Part shown: piece by piece, positions 7,363 through 14,544 of the stretch | How positions within the stretch are numbered: position 1 is the stretch's first letter | Layout of the letters: every line of letters begins with the position of its first letter | Source of the DNA: JAAYZQ01 sp034428935 | GTDB lineage: Bacteria; Chloroflexota; Anaerolineae; JAAYZQ01 | NCBI GenBank assembly: GCA_034428935.1 | Contig: DAOUHB010000250.1 | Span: 1 to 26,640 of the forward strand | DNA length: 26,640 nt | Reading direction: 5' to 3' | The notes under the pieces: model-generated | What the model saw: the letters and a program-made list of their open reading frames with translations, nothing else | Told to the model about the DNA's origin: nothing | The model's database searches: none | Translations under genes and position numbers: made by a program

Positions 7363-10080
7363 ATGCTCAAGAAGCGCATTCTATGTCTATGCCTGGCCGC
7401 CTGCCTGGTGCTGCCCCTGCTGCTGACAGCCTGCGGGGCCGAGCCACCAGCCACAAGCCCGCCCCCGACGGCAGCGCCGACCCAGGCGCCGCAGGGCGAG
7501 ACGCCCGCGCCGGAGCCCGTGCCGACAGAGCCGGCGCCGGCCCCCACGCCCGCGCCCGTGGGCCCGGGGGAGGAGAGCCCGGAGAGCAGCGGCCGGGTGA
7601 TCTTCTCCGCTTTCGACGAGCCGGCGGTGGACGCCCGGCCGGCCGTGGAGCACGAGGCCATCGCCCCCGACCTGGGCAACGTGCGCGTGCCCTTTGTGCT
7701 GTCGGAGGTGCAGCGCGAGCGCCTGGCACAGGATGGGTTCGTCGTCAGCGCCGGCGTGGAAAAAGAGTTCTTCACGGTCTACGAGAAGGGGCGCTATGCC
7801 AACGTGCCCCTCTTTGTCACCAGCGACTCGCTGCTGCACGTCTACCACCTGCTTTTTGACAAGGTGCTGCGCACTGCCGAGGTGCAATCCTTTATCCCCC
7901 TGCTGCGCCAGTTGAACGCCGCGCTCCTGGAGCGGGCCATGGACCAGTACAATGTGCTGGAGGACGGGGCGTGGAAGGAGGCCGCCAAACGCTCGGTGGC
8001 CTACGTCGCCGTGGGCAGCAAGCTGCTGGACCCCGACGTGCAGGTGCCGGACTATGCCCGGGAGCTGGTGGCGGCCGAGATGGCCCTCATCGAGGAGGCG
8101 GCGGGCATCCAGCCCTCGCCCCTCTTCCCGGGGCTGCCCCTGGGCGAGGACTATACCCAGTACATTCCCCGCGGCCACTATACCATGAGCGAAGAGCTGG
8201 AGCGCTACTTTCAGAGCATGATGTGGTACGGGCGCATGACCTTCCGGCTCAAGACCGACGACCCGGAGATCGGCCGGGCCGAGACGCGCATGGCCCTGCT
8301 GCTGATCCTGGCGCTGCGCAGCGCCGACGTGGCCTACCGGCCGGCCCTGGACGTGTGGGCCGATCTCTACAACCCGACGGCCTTTTTCGTGGGCCGCAGC
8401 GACGACCTGACGGTGCTCCAGTACCTGGAGGTCATGGACAAGCTCTATGGCGCCGATGCGACGCCCGTCACCCTGGCCGACCCGCTGACGGCCAACGCCA
8501 GGCTGACGGCCTTTATCGAGGCGGCCAACGAGCTTCCGCCGCCGCGCATCCTGGGCATGGTCATCGATGACACCGACGACGTGGAAGAGACGACCAAGGG
8601 CATGCGCCTCATGGGCCAGCGGTTCGTGCCCGACGCCTACATCTTCCGGCAGTTGATCTATCGCAACGTGGGCACGCGCGAGAATCGCCGCGGCCTGCCC
8701 AAGGGACTGGACCTGATGGCCGCCATGGGCTCGGAGCGGGCCTACGAGATCCTGGACGAGATGGGCGAGACGGATTACGTCAACTACCCGGAGCAGATGG
8801 ACAAGGTCAAAAGCTGGGTCACCGGCCTGTCCGTCGAGGAGTGGACCGAGACGCTGTACAACACGTGGCTGTACACCTTCCATCCCCTGCTGGAGGTCCC
8901 CGGCCAGGGCTACCCGGCCTTCATGCAGTCGCAGGCTTGGGTCGACAAGCAGCTCAACACCGCCCTGGGCAGTTGGGCCGAGCTGAAACACGACACGATC
9001 CTGTATGCCAAGCAGGTGTACGCCGAGGCAGGCTCCGGGCCCATGCCCCCTGAGCCGGTGCCGCCCCAGGGTTATGTCGAGCCGGTGCCCGTCTTTTACG
9101 CCCGCCTGGCGGCGCTGACGTCCATGACCCGCCAGGGGCTGGGCGAGCGCAACCTGCTGGCGCCCACCGACGCCCATAGCCTGCAGCGCCTGGAAGAGCT
9201 GGCCCGCGCCTTCCAGGCCATGGCCGAAAAGGAGCTGCGTGGCGAGGCCCTGAGCGACGAAGAGGAGGACATCATCCGCTTCTATGGCCGTGAGTTGGAG
9301 CACCTGACCATGGCCGCCGCCGACAATCCCGACACCCAGGAGGGCGGCTTCCCGGTCATGGACGAGGAGCCCCAGGCGGCGGTCATTGCCGACGTTGCCA
9401 CCGACCCCGATCCCGGGGGAACGGGGGAACTGGGCGCGGTGGTCCTGGAAGAGGGCGTGGGCCGCATCGACGAGATCCACGTCGTGGTGCCGGTCGTGGA
9501 CGACGACGGCTCGGTCTACCTGCAGGTGGCCAAGGGCGGCGTGTTCTCCTACTACGAGTTCCCCTGGCCCGCGGACGACCGGCTGACGGACGAGGCGTGG
9601 CGCGAGATGCTGGACGCAAGCGAGGCCCCGGACCGGCCGGAATGGATCGAGAGCTTCTGGACGGCCGAGGGCGAGTACAGCGACCTGACCCAGGTCATCT
9701 TTTCCTTCCAGGAGAACCTGGGCCTGGCCTACTGGTTCCTGGAGGCCGGCTACGTGCGGGCCGGAGACGAGGTGGTGGCCCAGCTCACGGAGCAGGTGGA
9801 GGCCATGACCGAGGCAGGTCGCTACGAGGGCCGCCAGCTCCTGAGCACGGACCTGCGCTCCTTTGACCGGCAGGCCGAGGATCGGGCAGTGGTCACCGCC
9901 CGCGAGACCTGGCAGGATGCGCTCTACCAGCTTGACGACTATCCCGGGATGGGCGGCGACCCCCTGGCGGAGCGCGGGCCCTACACCCTGGACGTGACCT
10001 ACACCCTGGAGCGCAGTGACGAGGGCTGGCGGGTAACCCGGATGGTATACGAGGACGAGCCCCCGGCCTGGGAGGAATAG
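7363..10080 (+). CDS. DUF3160 lipoprotein
   Basis: This is a 905-residue secreted lipoprotein. The signal peptide MLKKRILCLCLAACLVLPL ends in the lipobox LLTAC-G (Cys23 or so), followed by a Pro/Thr/Ala-rich linker of about 50 residues that should span the wall region. The DUF3160 domain begins near residue 90. Its typical blocks are RLAQDGFVVS, EFFTVYEKGRYANVPLFVTS, DSLLHVYHLLFDKVLR and the helical region through YIFRQLIYRNVGTRENRR. It continues to a C-terminal part with FYARLAALTSMTRQGL and a final domain that looks like a beta-rich ligand-binding module (GGVFSYYEFPWP). The function of DUF3160 is not established. ATG 7363 has AGGAGG 6 nt upstream. It is probably cotranscribed with the CapA-like gene 91 bp downstream, although hairpins lie between them. 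Confidence 0.9.
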   Translation: MLKKRILCLCLAACLVLPLLLTACGAEPPATSPPPTAAPTQAPQGETPAPEPVPTEPAPAPTPAPVGPGEESPESSGRVIFSAFDEPAVDARPAVEHEAIAPDLGNVRVPFVLSEVQRERLAQDGFVVSAGVEKEFFTVYEKGRYANVPLFVTSDSLLHVYHLLFDKVLRTAEVQSFIPLLRQLNAALLERAMDQYNVLEDGAWKEAAKRSVAYVAVGSKLLDPDVQVPDYARELVAAEMALIEEAAGIQPSPLFPGLPLGEDYTQYIPRGHYTMSEELERYFQSMMWYGRMTFRLKTDDPEIGRAETRMALLLILALRSADVAYRPALDVWADLYNPTAFFVGRSDDLTVLQYLEVMDKLYGADATPVTLADPLTANARLTAFIEAANELPPPRILGMVIDDTDDVEETTKGMRLMGQRFVPDAYIFRQLIYRNVGTRENRRGLPKGLDLMAAMGSERAYEILDEMGETDYVNYPEQMDKVKSWVTGLSVEEWTETLYNTWLYTFHPLLEVPGQGYPAFMQSQAWVDKQLNTALGSWAELKHDTILYAKQVYAEAGSGPMPPEPVPPQGYVEPVPVFYARLAALTSMTRQGLGERNLLAPTDAHSLQRLEELARAFQAMAEKELRGEALSDEEEDIIRFYGRELEHLTMAAADNPDTQEGGFPVMDEEPQAAVIADVATDPDPGGTGELGAVVLEEGVGRIDEIHVVVPVVDDDGSVYLQVAKGGVFSYYEFPWPADDRLTDEAWREMLDASEAPDRPEWIESFWTAEGEYSDLTQVIFSFQENLGLAYWFLEAGYVRAGDEVVAQLTEQVEAMTEAGRYEGRQLLSTDLRSFDRQAEDRAVVTARETWQDALYQLDDYPGMGGDPLAERGPYTLDVTYTLERSDEGWRVTRMVYEDEPPAWEE

Positions 10081-10156
10081 CCTCGACAAGTCGAGGAGTC
10101 CGGAGTGCACACGAGTCCGGGGTGCACGTGAGTTCGGAGTCCCGGTCTTGACCGGG
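10081..10156. repeat. Two 7-2-7 hairpins between the DUF3160 and CapA genes
   Basis: CCTCGAC-AA-GTCGAGG (10081-10096) starts right after the DUF3160 stop codon and belongs to the same family as the 33-bp repeats at 16997-17062. CCCGGTC-TT-GACCGGG (10141-10156) follows. Between them are short GAGTCCGG/GTGCAC repeats. The hairpins could attenuate read-through into the CapA gene. Confidence 0.7.
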
Positions 10157-10171
10157 CTATATGAGGCGGGA

Positions 10172-11845
10172 ATGCAGTTGTGGGAGTTGAATCGTGAGCG
10201 CCGGCGAGCACGAGCGGCTGGCCTGGCGCTCACTTGCTGTCTGTTGCTGGTGGCCTGGCTGCCGGTGCCGGCGCCAGCCCGCCCTGCGCCTGCGTCAGCG
10301 GCCGCCCTGCCGCAGGGCGACTGGGTCTACCTGCGCGACGGGCTGCCCCTGGCCCCCGGCGAGGATCCGGTGGAGGTGCTGGCCGTGGGCGACGTGATGC
10401 CGGGGCGCGGCGTAGCGGCCGTGGACGAGCCGCTGGCCGGGGTCGAGCCCTGGCTGCAAGCCGCCGACCTGGCCGTGGGCAACCTGGAGTGCGTCCTGGG
10501 GGCAGAAGGAACGGCCAGACCGGGGCCCTACCGCCTGCGCGCCCCGTCGGGGGCCGCGGCGATGCTGGCCCGCGCGGGGTTCGACGTCCTGGGGCTGGCC
10601 AACAACCACGCCCTGGATTATGGGCCGGAGGGGCTGGCCGGCACGGTGGTGCTCCTGGAATGGGCCGGCATCGACGCCGTGGGTCCCGGACCGGGCATGG
10701 AGGCGGCATTCCGGCCCACGGTGCGGGAGGTGCGTGGGCTGCGCCTGGCCTTCCTGGCGTTCAACGCCGTGCCCGACCCGGATGGCATGCCGGCCGCACC
10801 TGCCCCCCTGCACCCGACGCACCCTGGCACTGCCCGACAGGGCAAGTGGGACGGTGTGGCGTCCGGTGTCAGGAGCGACGCCTGGGTTCCGGCGGCCTGG
10901 GATCCGGAGCGGGGCCCGGCGGCGGTGGCCGCGGCCAGGGCGAACGCCAACGCGGTCATTGTCCTGGTACACTGGGGCTACGAGTACGACCGGCGCTCCG
11001 ACCCCGGCCAGCGGGACATGGCCCGGGCGCTCCTGGACGCCGGCGCCGACCTGGTGGTGGGCCACCATCCCCACGTCGTGCAGGAGACGGCCACCGCCGC
11101 AGAATTGGGACTGGAGGAGCGGCACGGCCTGGTGGCCTACAGCCTGGGCAACCTGCTCTTTGACCAGGCCCAGCCCGAGACCAGGCGGGGCCTGGTCCTG
11201 CGCGCCTTTTTCGACCGGGATGGCCTGCGCGCCGTCCAGGCGCTGCCCGTGCAAGCCGGGCTGCGGCCGGGACCTATCCCCCCCGGCCCCCCTTCCCTGC
11301 AAGCGAAGGGGGGAGCAAGCTCCTCTCCCCTTGCAGGGGAGGACCCAACGGGCCGGATCGGGCCGGGGGAGAGGTCCCCGGGGGAGGGGTCGATCGACCT
11401 GACCGGCGACGGAAGGCCTGAAACCGTGCGGCTGGAAGGCGAGCAGGTGGTGGTCTACGAGGCGGGGATGGAGGCCTGGCGCGGCCTGCCCGAGTGGCGC
11501 GTGGCCGACCTGGCCCTGGGCGATCCCAACGACGATGGCCGGGCCGAGATCGTGCTGGCGCTGTGGAAGCCGGACCAAGAGGGCGTGCTCCGCAGCCATC
11601 CCTTCATCGTCGGGTACCGGGGGGGCGCCTACCGGGTGCTGTGGGGCGGCTCGTCGCTGGCAAATCCAATCCACGAGGTGGAGTTGCGCGACGTGGACGG
11701 CGACGGGGCCGAGGAGATGCTGGTGCTGGAGGAGCAGGGCGATACTGACCCTGCGGGCAGCACGGGCGGCGGGTGGGCGGTGGCCGCCTGGCGCTGGCAC
11801 GGCTGGGGGTTCAGCCTCCTGTGGCGCAGCCGCCTTTCGCGTTGA
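10172..11845 (+). CDS. CapA-like metallophosphatase-fold protein with VCBS-type tail
   Basis: The protein has about 557 residues. A signal peptide (RRARAAGLALTCCLLLVAWL) is followed by a PGA_cap/CapA domain with all usual motifs: VLAVGDVMPGRGV, AVGNLECV, LGLANNHALDYG, VILVHWGYEYD, VVGHHPHVVQ and YSLGNLLFDQ. CapA proteins take part in poly-gamma-glutamate capsule synthesis, but many family members have unknown roles. A repeat-derived linker (from 11272) leads to a C-terminal domain with Ca-binding-like repeats DLTGDGRPE, DPNDDGRAE and DVDGDGAEE, as in FG-GAP/VCBS modules. The start is uncertain: ATG 10172 has only a weak GAGGCGGG ribosome site, and a TTG at 10148 is also in frame. The stop codon at 11843 is created by a changed copy of the 24-bp repeat. 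Confidence 0.87.
   Translation: MQLWELNRERRRARAAGLALTCCLLLVAWLPVPAPARPAPASAAALPQGDWVYLRDGLPLAPGEDPVEVLAVGDVMPGRGVAAVDEPLAGVEPWLQAADLAVGNLECVLGAEGTARPGPYRLRAPSGAAAMLARAGFDVLGLANNHALDYGPEGLAGTVVLLEWAGIDAVGPGPGMEAAFRPTVREVRGLRLAFLAFNAVPDPDGMPAAPAPLHPTHPGTARQGKWDGVASGVRSDAWVPAAWDPERGPAAVAAARANANAVIVLVHWGYEYDRRSDPGQRDMARALLDAGADLVVGHHPHVVQETATAAELGLEERHGLVAYSLGNLLFDQAQPETRRGLVLRAFFDRDGLRAVQALPVQAGLRPGPIPPGPPSLQAKGGASSSPLAGEDPTGRIGPGERSPGEGSIDLTGDGRPETVRLEGEQVVVYEAGMEAWRGLPEWRVADLALGDPNDDGRAEIVLALWKPDQEGVLRSHPFIVGYRGGAYRVLWGGSSLANPIHEVELRDVDGDGAEEMLVLEEQGDTDPAGSTGGGWAVAAWRWHGWGFSLLWRSRLSR
11272..11393. repeat. MITE-like GC-rich repeat inside the CapA gene
   Basis: A stretch of about 122 bp has rough terminal complementarity (ACC..CCCCCC at the left, GGGG..GGGGT at the right). 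Two internal CCCTGCAAG/CTTGCAGGG arms sit around 11293 and 11328. It is read through in frame as a Pro/Gly/Ser-rich linker of about 40 residues containing SSPLAGEDP and ERSPGEGS. It separates the CapA domain from the VCBS-like tail. The boundaries are approximate. Confidence 0.6.
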
Positions 11846-11904
11846 TCAAGACCTGCCTCTCGCGTTGCTCAAGACCCTGCCTCTCACGTTGCTCAAGACC
11901 CTGC
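11834..11904. repeat. Three tandem 24-bp hairpin repeats at the CapA/Nudix junction
   Basis: Variant units of the 24-bp family (11834-11856, 11857-11880, 11881-11904) fill the space between the two convergent genes. The first unit has GTTGATC instead of GTTGCTC, which makes the in-frame TGA that ends the CapA-like protein. The array stops one base before the last codon of the Nudix gene. Confidence 0.88.
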
Positions 11905-11905
11905 C

Positions 11906-12493
11906 CTAGACGCCCGGGCCGGGCGCGCCGGGAATGGGAATGCGCAGGTATTCCAGGGGCGGGTGTTCGACAAACTCGGCCCACACGTGGCGCAGGGTGT
12001 TCCGCTGCGCAGCAAAGGGGAGGAGGACCGCGGCCTCGCCGCGGGTGACCCACCGGTACTCGGAGTGTTCGTGGTTCAGGATCGGCTCGGCGCCGGCGGC
12101 CACCAGGGCGACGAACACGGGAAAGACAATGACCTGCTCGACGGCGGGCTCGTAGAACTGCTCGCACACGTCGGCGGAAAAGAGGTCGAGGGGCACCAGG
12201 CTCGTCTCTTCCGACAGCTCGCGCAGGGCCGCCTCCCAGCCCCGCTCGCCGGGCTCGATGCCGCCCGACACGTAGGACCACACCCCCAGCAGATGGGTCT
12301 CGGCGCGCCGCAGCAGCAGGACGCGCCAGCCATCGTCCCCGTCCTTCGCGTTGCTCAGGACCTTGTCCTTCGCGTTGCTCAGGACCTTGTCCTTCGCGTT
12401 GCTCAGGACCTTGTCCTTCGCGTTGCTCAGGACCCTGGGCCTGAGGACCAGAACGGACACGCCGCAGGCACGGATAGGAATGCCGTCGCTCAT
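11906..12493 (-). CDS. Nudix hydrolase with a repeat-encoded insertion
   Basis: The protein has 195 residues. The Nudix box spans residues 77-99 and fits Gx5Ex7REUxEExGU, with Gly77, Glu83, Arg91-Glu92 and Glu95-Glu96 present. Only the Gly before the last hydrophobic position is replaced by Ser98. Such enzymes hydrolyse nucleoside diphosphates linked to another group, here probably a dihydroneopterin triphosphate or ADP-ribose type of substrate; which one is unknown. Residues 21-52 are four tandem copies of VLSNAKDK/VLSNAKDG encoded by 24-bp repeats. They lie between the first strand (ACGVSVLVLRPR) and the second (GWRVLLLRRAE), which is a surface loop in the fold. ATG 12493 follows GAGGAG 5 nt upstream. 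It is in the same operon direction as the DUF362 gene, 53 bp behind it. Confidence 0.92.
   Translation of the reverse strand: MSDGIPIRACGVSVLVLRPRVLSNAKDKVLSNAKDKVLSNAKDKVLSNAKDGDDGWRVLLLRRAETHLLGVWSYVSGGIEPGERGWEAALRELSEETSLVPLDLFSADVCEQFYEPAVEQVIVFPVFVALVAAGAEPILNHEHSEYRWVTRGEAAVLLPFAAQRNTLRHVWAEFVEHPPLEYLRIPIPGAPGPGV
12343..12438. repeat. Four tandem 24-bp repeats inside the Nudix gene
   Basis: Units at 12343-12366, 12367-12390, 12391-12414 and 12415-12438 are nearly identical (the last differs at its end). On the coding strand each is read as VLSNAKDK or a close variant. The exactness suggests recent tandem expansion. Confidence 0.95.
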
Positions 12494-12498
12494 GCGGT

Positions 12499-12513
12499 CT
12501 CCTCGCGCAGGAG
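12499..12513 (-). promoter_or_regulatory. Hairpin covering the Nudix ribosome binding site
   Basis: On the minus strand CTCCT-GCGCG-AGGAG forms a 5-bp stem in which the downstream arm is the Shine-Dalgarno sequence of the Nudix gene. It could lower or regulate initiation, and the stem is short. Confidence 0.4.
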
Positions 12514-12546
12514 TAGGTGTAGGCTCGTCACTGCGGTTCCCTCCCT

Positions 12547-13695
12547 TCAGGTGGCCAGGCCGCCTGCGGGTCGCAGGGGGCCGGCGGTCAGGCAGCCTTC
12601 GGCCTGGTAGCGGCGGAACAGGGCACCCCAGGCCGTCTCGGCGCGCCACCGGGCGGCCACATGCCTGTATTTTAGCGGCCAATGGAGATAGTCCTGCTCG
12701 ACCTCGCTGATCAAGGTGGGGACGACCACCAACGGCGTGCGGAAGAGCAGCTCTTGCAGGAATTTGGTGGGGCCGTACCACGCCAGCCAGGCCAGGAAGG
12801 TATGGCTGCTGTAGCTCACCTTGAAGCCCCAACCGTCCCGCGGCGGCTCGTCACCCACGATCTCGATCTCGGCCACGTCGCCCACGCCCAGGCCCGCCTC
12901 GTGGGCCAGGCGAATGTACTTGATTTCGAGGGGGTCAAAGCCCATGAGCCGGGCGGCCACGGCGTCGATGGCCACCTGGTCGGCGGAGGCCAGGAGGACG
13001 TTCTTGACCACGGGCTCCATGAGGCGCGGGCCGGCTCCGTTGCCGGCCGTCGTGCCGTCCATGACGGCAAAGAGGCCGGGATGGATCTCTTTTTGAATGG
13101 CCAGCAGGTCCACCAGGGTCTCGTGGATCCAGGTGTGGGTGTAGTGGCGGTATTTGCTCAACAACCCTCCAAAGGCATTCTTCATGGCGCCCGTGGTGGT
13201 GGTATACATGTGGGTCTTGACCGTGGGCAGGTGGACAATGTTCTTGCCGTGAAAGTAGTCAGGGATGAGGATGCCCTCGGGATAGATCTGGTCGAGGACC
13301 CGCATCTTTGCCCGGGGCTCGTAGGGAATCCAGGCCATGTCCTCGCGGCGAAAGTTATAGAGCACCGGTATATTATGCTGGCGAAAGATGGGCACGTAGC
13401 CGTTGAGGTCCTCGCCTTTGAAGGCGTTGGTCAACACGGTCTGATTCTGCACGCAGGCCAGGTCGCAGAGACCCGCGCGGCGCAGGGCCAGGATGGTGCC
13501 CTCCAGTTGCCAGGGCGTGGTGTTGGCGCCGGGCATGGCAAAGTGCCACGAGATGTTGTCCTTGAGGATCGTAGTCGCGCGTGGATCGAGGGCCTCGGCC
13601 ATGCCGGCCAGGTCGCAGACCCTGCAATAGTCGTCGAGGACGGTTTCGGGCTGCGTGTACAACAGGGCAACCCGCGATCTGGTCGTCATGGTCAT
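12547..13695 (-). CDS. DUF362 domain protein
   Basis: This is a 382-residue soluble protein without a signal peptide. DUF362 features include the early ATTILKDNISWHFAMPGANT block, PDYFHGKNIVHLPTVKTHMY, TTTGAMKNAFGGLLSKYRHY, AVMDGTTAGNGAGPRLMEP and ADQVAIDAVAARLMGFDP. There is no ferredoxin domain at the C terminus, unlike many DUF362 proteins. Its role is unknown; the family has been discussed as metal- or cofactor-binding, but I would not assign a reaction. ATG 13695 has AAAGG 5 nt upstream and a promoter 26 nt further up, so the longer in-frame extension is not used. The Nudix gene follows 53 bp downstream in the same direction and is probably cotranscribed. It is only distantly similar to the membrane DUF362 protein at 5395. 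Confidence 0.9.
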   Translation of the reverse strand: MTMTTRSRVALLYTQPETVLDDYCRVCDLAGMAEALDPRATTILKDNISWHFAMPGANTTPWQLEGTILALRRAGLCDLACVQNQTVLTNAFKGEDLNGYVPIFRQHNIPVLYNFRREDMAWIPYEPRAKMRVLDQIYPEGILIPDYFHGKNIVHLPTVKTHMYTTTTGAMKNAFGGLLSKYRHYTHTWIHETLVDLLAIQKEIHPGLFAVMDGTTAGNGAGPRLMEPVVKNVLLASADQVAIDAVAARLMGFDPLEIKYIRLAHEAGLGVGDVAEIEIVGDEPPRDGWGFKVSYSSHTFLAWLAWYGPTKFLQELLFRTPLVVVPTLISEVEQDYLHWPLKYRHVAARWRAETAWGALFRRYQAEGCLTAGPLRPAGGLAT

Positions 13696-13720
13696 CGCAC
13701 CTTTCTTCGGGCGTAGGCGG

Positions 13721-13749
13721 ATGATAACGGCAAACCCCCCGGCTGTCAA
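13721..13749 (-). promoter_or_regulatory. Sigma-70-type promoter for the DUF362-Nudix operon
   Basis: Minus strand TTGACA (13749-13744), 17-bp spacer, TATCAT (13726-13721), about 19 nt of leader before the ATG. Confidence 0.78.
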
Positions 13750-13922
13750 GATAGCGGCCGCGGTGGTTACGGCTGTCACATTGTCTCTAGACCGCCGCCG
13801 GGATTGCCGCACACCACACCAGCTTGGCAAGTTGCGTGTGGAGAGAAACGCCGGGCTGGCGCTCGGCGATCCCAGGCAAGCGATGAATGTGGTCGCGTTT
13901 CCCTCCAAAGTTGACGTTCTGG

Positions 13923-13951
13923 CTGGCATCGTGTAAAAGTTGTGGTATAAT
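13923..13951 (+). promoter_or_regulatory. Extended -10 promoter for the LysW-like/ATP-grasp operon
   Basis: TATAAT (13946-13951) is perfect and preceded by TGG, giving an extended -10. CTGGCA at 13923-13928 is a moderate -35 at 17 bp. A TTGACG at 13911 is too far away to pair with it. The transcript would start near 13958. Confidence 0.7.
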
Positions 13952-13957
13952 TCCGGC

Positions 13958-14167
13958 GCCGCACCTTGGGCCGGTGTGGGCACGTTCGCCCTCGTACCGG
14001 ACTTAAGGCCGGGGACAGGTGCCTTCTCCTCAGGCCGGAGACGAAGGGACCGTCCGGTGGCGGGCAGGGCAGCAACGCGGCGGGGCCGGCAAATTGCGTA
14101 GCCAAGCTCGTGCCGCTACGGCCACCTGCGAGCTACGAGTTTGCGGGACAACAAAGAGGAGGATCCA
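13958..14167 (+). other. Long GC-rich leader before the LysW-like gene
   Basis: About 210 nt separate the predicted transcript start from the ATG. It contains several inverted repeats: CCGGT/ACCGG around GGGC/GCCC (13969-14000), and CCGGA/TCCGG (about 14036-14058). I do not recognise a known riboswitch. The rest of 13696-14167 holds the two divergent promoters and no gene that I can support. Confidence 0.35.
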
Positions 14168-14494
14168 ATGGCCATCGCATTTTGTCCTGACTGTGAAGAA
14201 CCCGTGCGCGTGGCAACGCCCAAGCTGGGCCAGCGTGTTACGTGTGAGAGCTGCGGGGCGGAACTGGAGATTGTGGACGTGTCGCCCCTGGAGCTGGATT
14301 GGGCCTACGACGAACCGTCGGACGACTGGGAAGAAGAGGAAGAGGAAGAGGAAGAGGAAGAGGAAGAAGAGGTCGACGATTGGGACGACGAGGACGATTG
14401 GGATGACGACGATTGGGATGAAACCGAAGACGACGACGAAGAGGTAGAAGAGGTAGAGGAAGAAGAGGAGCCCTGGCATGAGGACGGTCGATAG
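14168..14494 (+). CDS. LysW-like zinc-ribbon carrier protein with long acidic tail
   Basis: The protein has 108 residues. The first 47 resemble LysW/ArgW amino-group carrier proteins: CPDC (Cys6, Cys9), CESC (Cys26, Cys29), GAELEIVDVSPLELDWAY. In LysW a short acidic stretch ends in EDWGE, whose terminal glutamate is loaded by an ATP-grasp enzyme. Here the corresponding DDW (52-54) is followed by a run of about 14 Glu and then several further DDW/DDWD repeats, ending in PWHEDGR rather than in Glu. The tail is encoded by a GAA/GAG microsatellite (14333-14370), so its length may change by slippage. ATG 14168 has GAGGAGG 5 nt before it. The ATP-grasp gene follows after 50 bp. The role as a carrier is an inference; a general zinc-ribbon protein is the alternative. 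Confidence 0.8.
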   Translation: MAIAFCPDCEEPVRVATPKLGQRVTCESCGAELEIVDVSPLELDWAYDEPSDDWEEEEEEEEEEEEEEVDDWDDEDDWDDDDWDETEDDDEEVEEVEEEEEPWHEDGR

Positions 14495-14544
14495 CAGCGC
14501 TGAAAGCGTAGGGGCGCCCCTCGCGGGTGCCCGGGGAGGGGATC

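Noticed and set aside
7387..10233. Long minus-strand open frame (over 900 codons)
   Set aside because: It is antisense to the well-supported DUF3160 lipoprotein and rich in His/Gly/Gln as expected for a shadow frame in GC-rich DNA.
11773..12048. Small plus-strand frame across the CapA/Nudix junction
   Set aside because: It is made of 24-bp repeats and antisense Nudix sequence, with no start signal.
12343..12438. Tandem repeats as a CRISPR array
   Set aside because: Units are adjacent without spacers, lie inside a gene and no cas genes are present.
12682..13716. Plus-strand open frame opposite the DUF362 gene
   Set aside because: The minus-strand frame has DUF362 motifs, a promoter and a ribosome site; this one has none.
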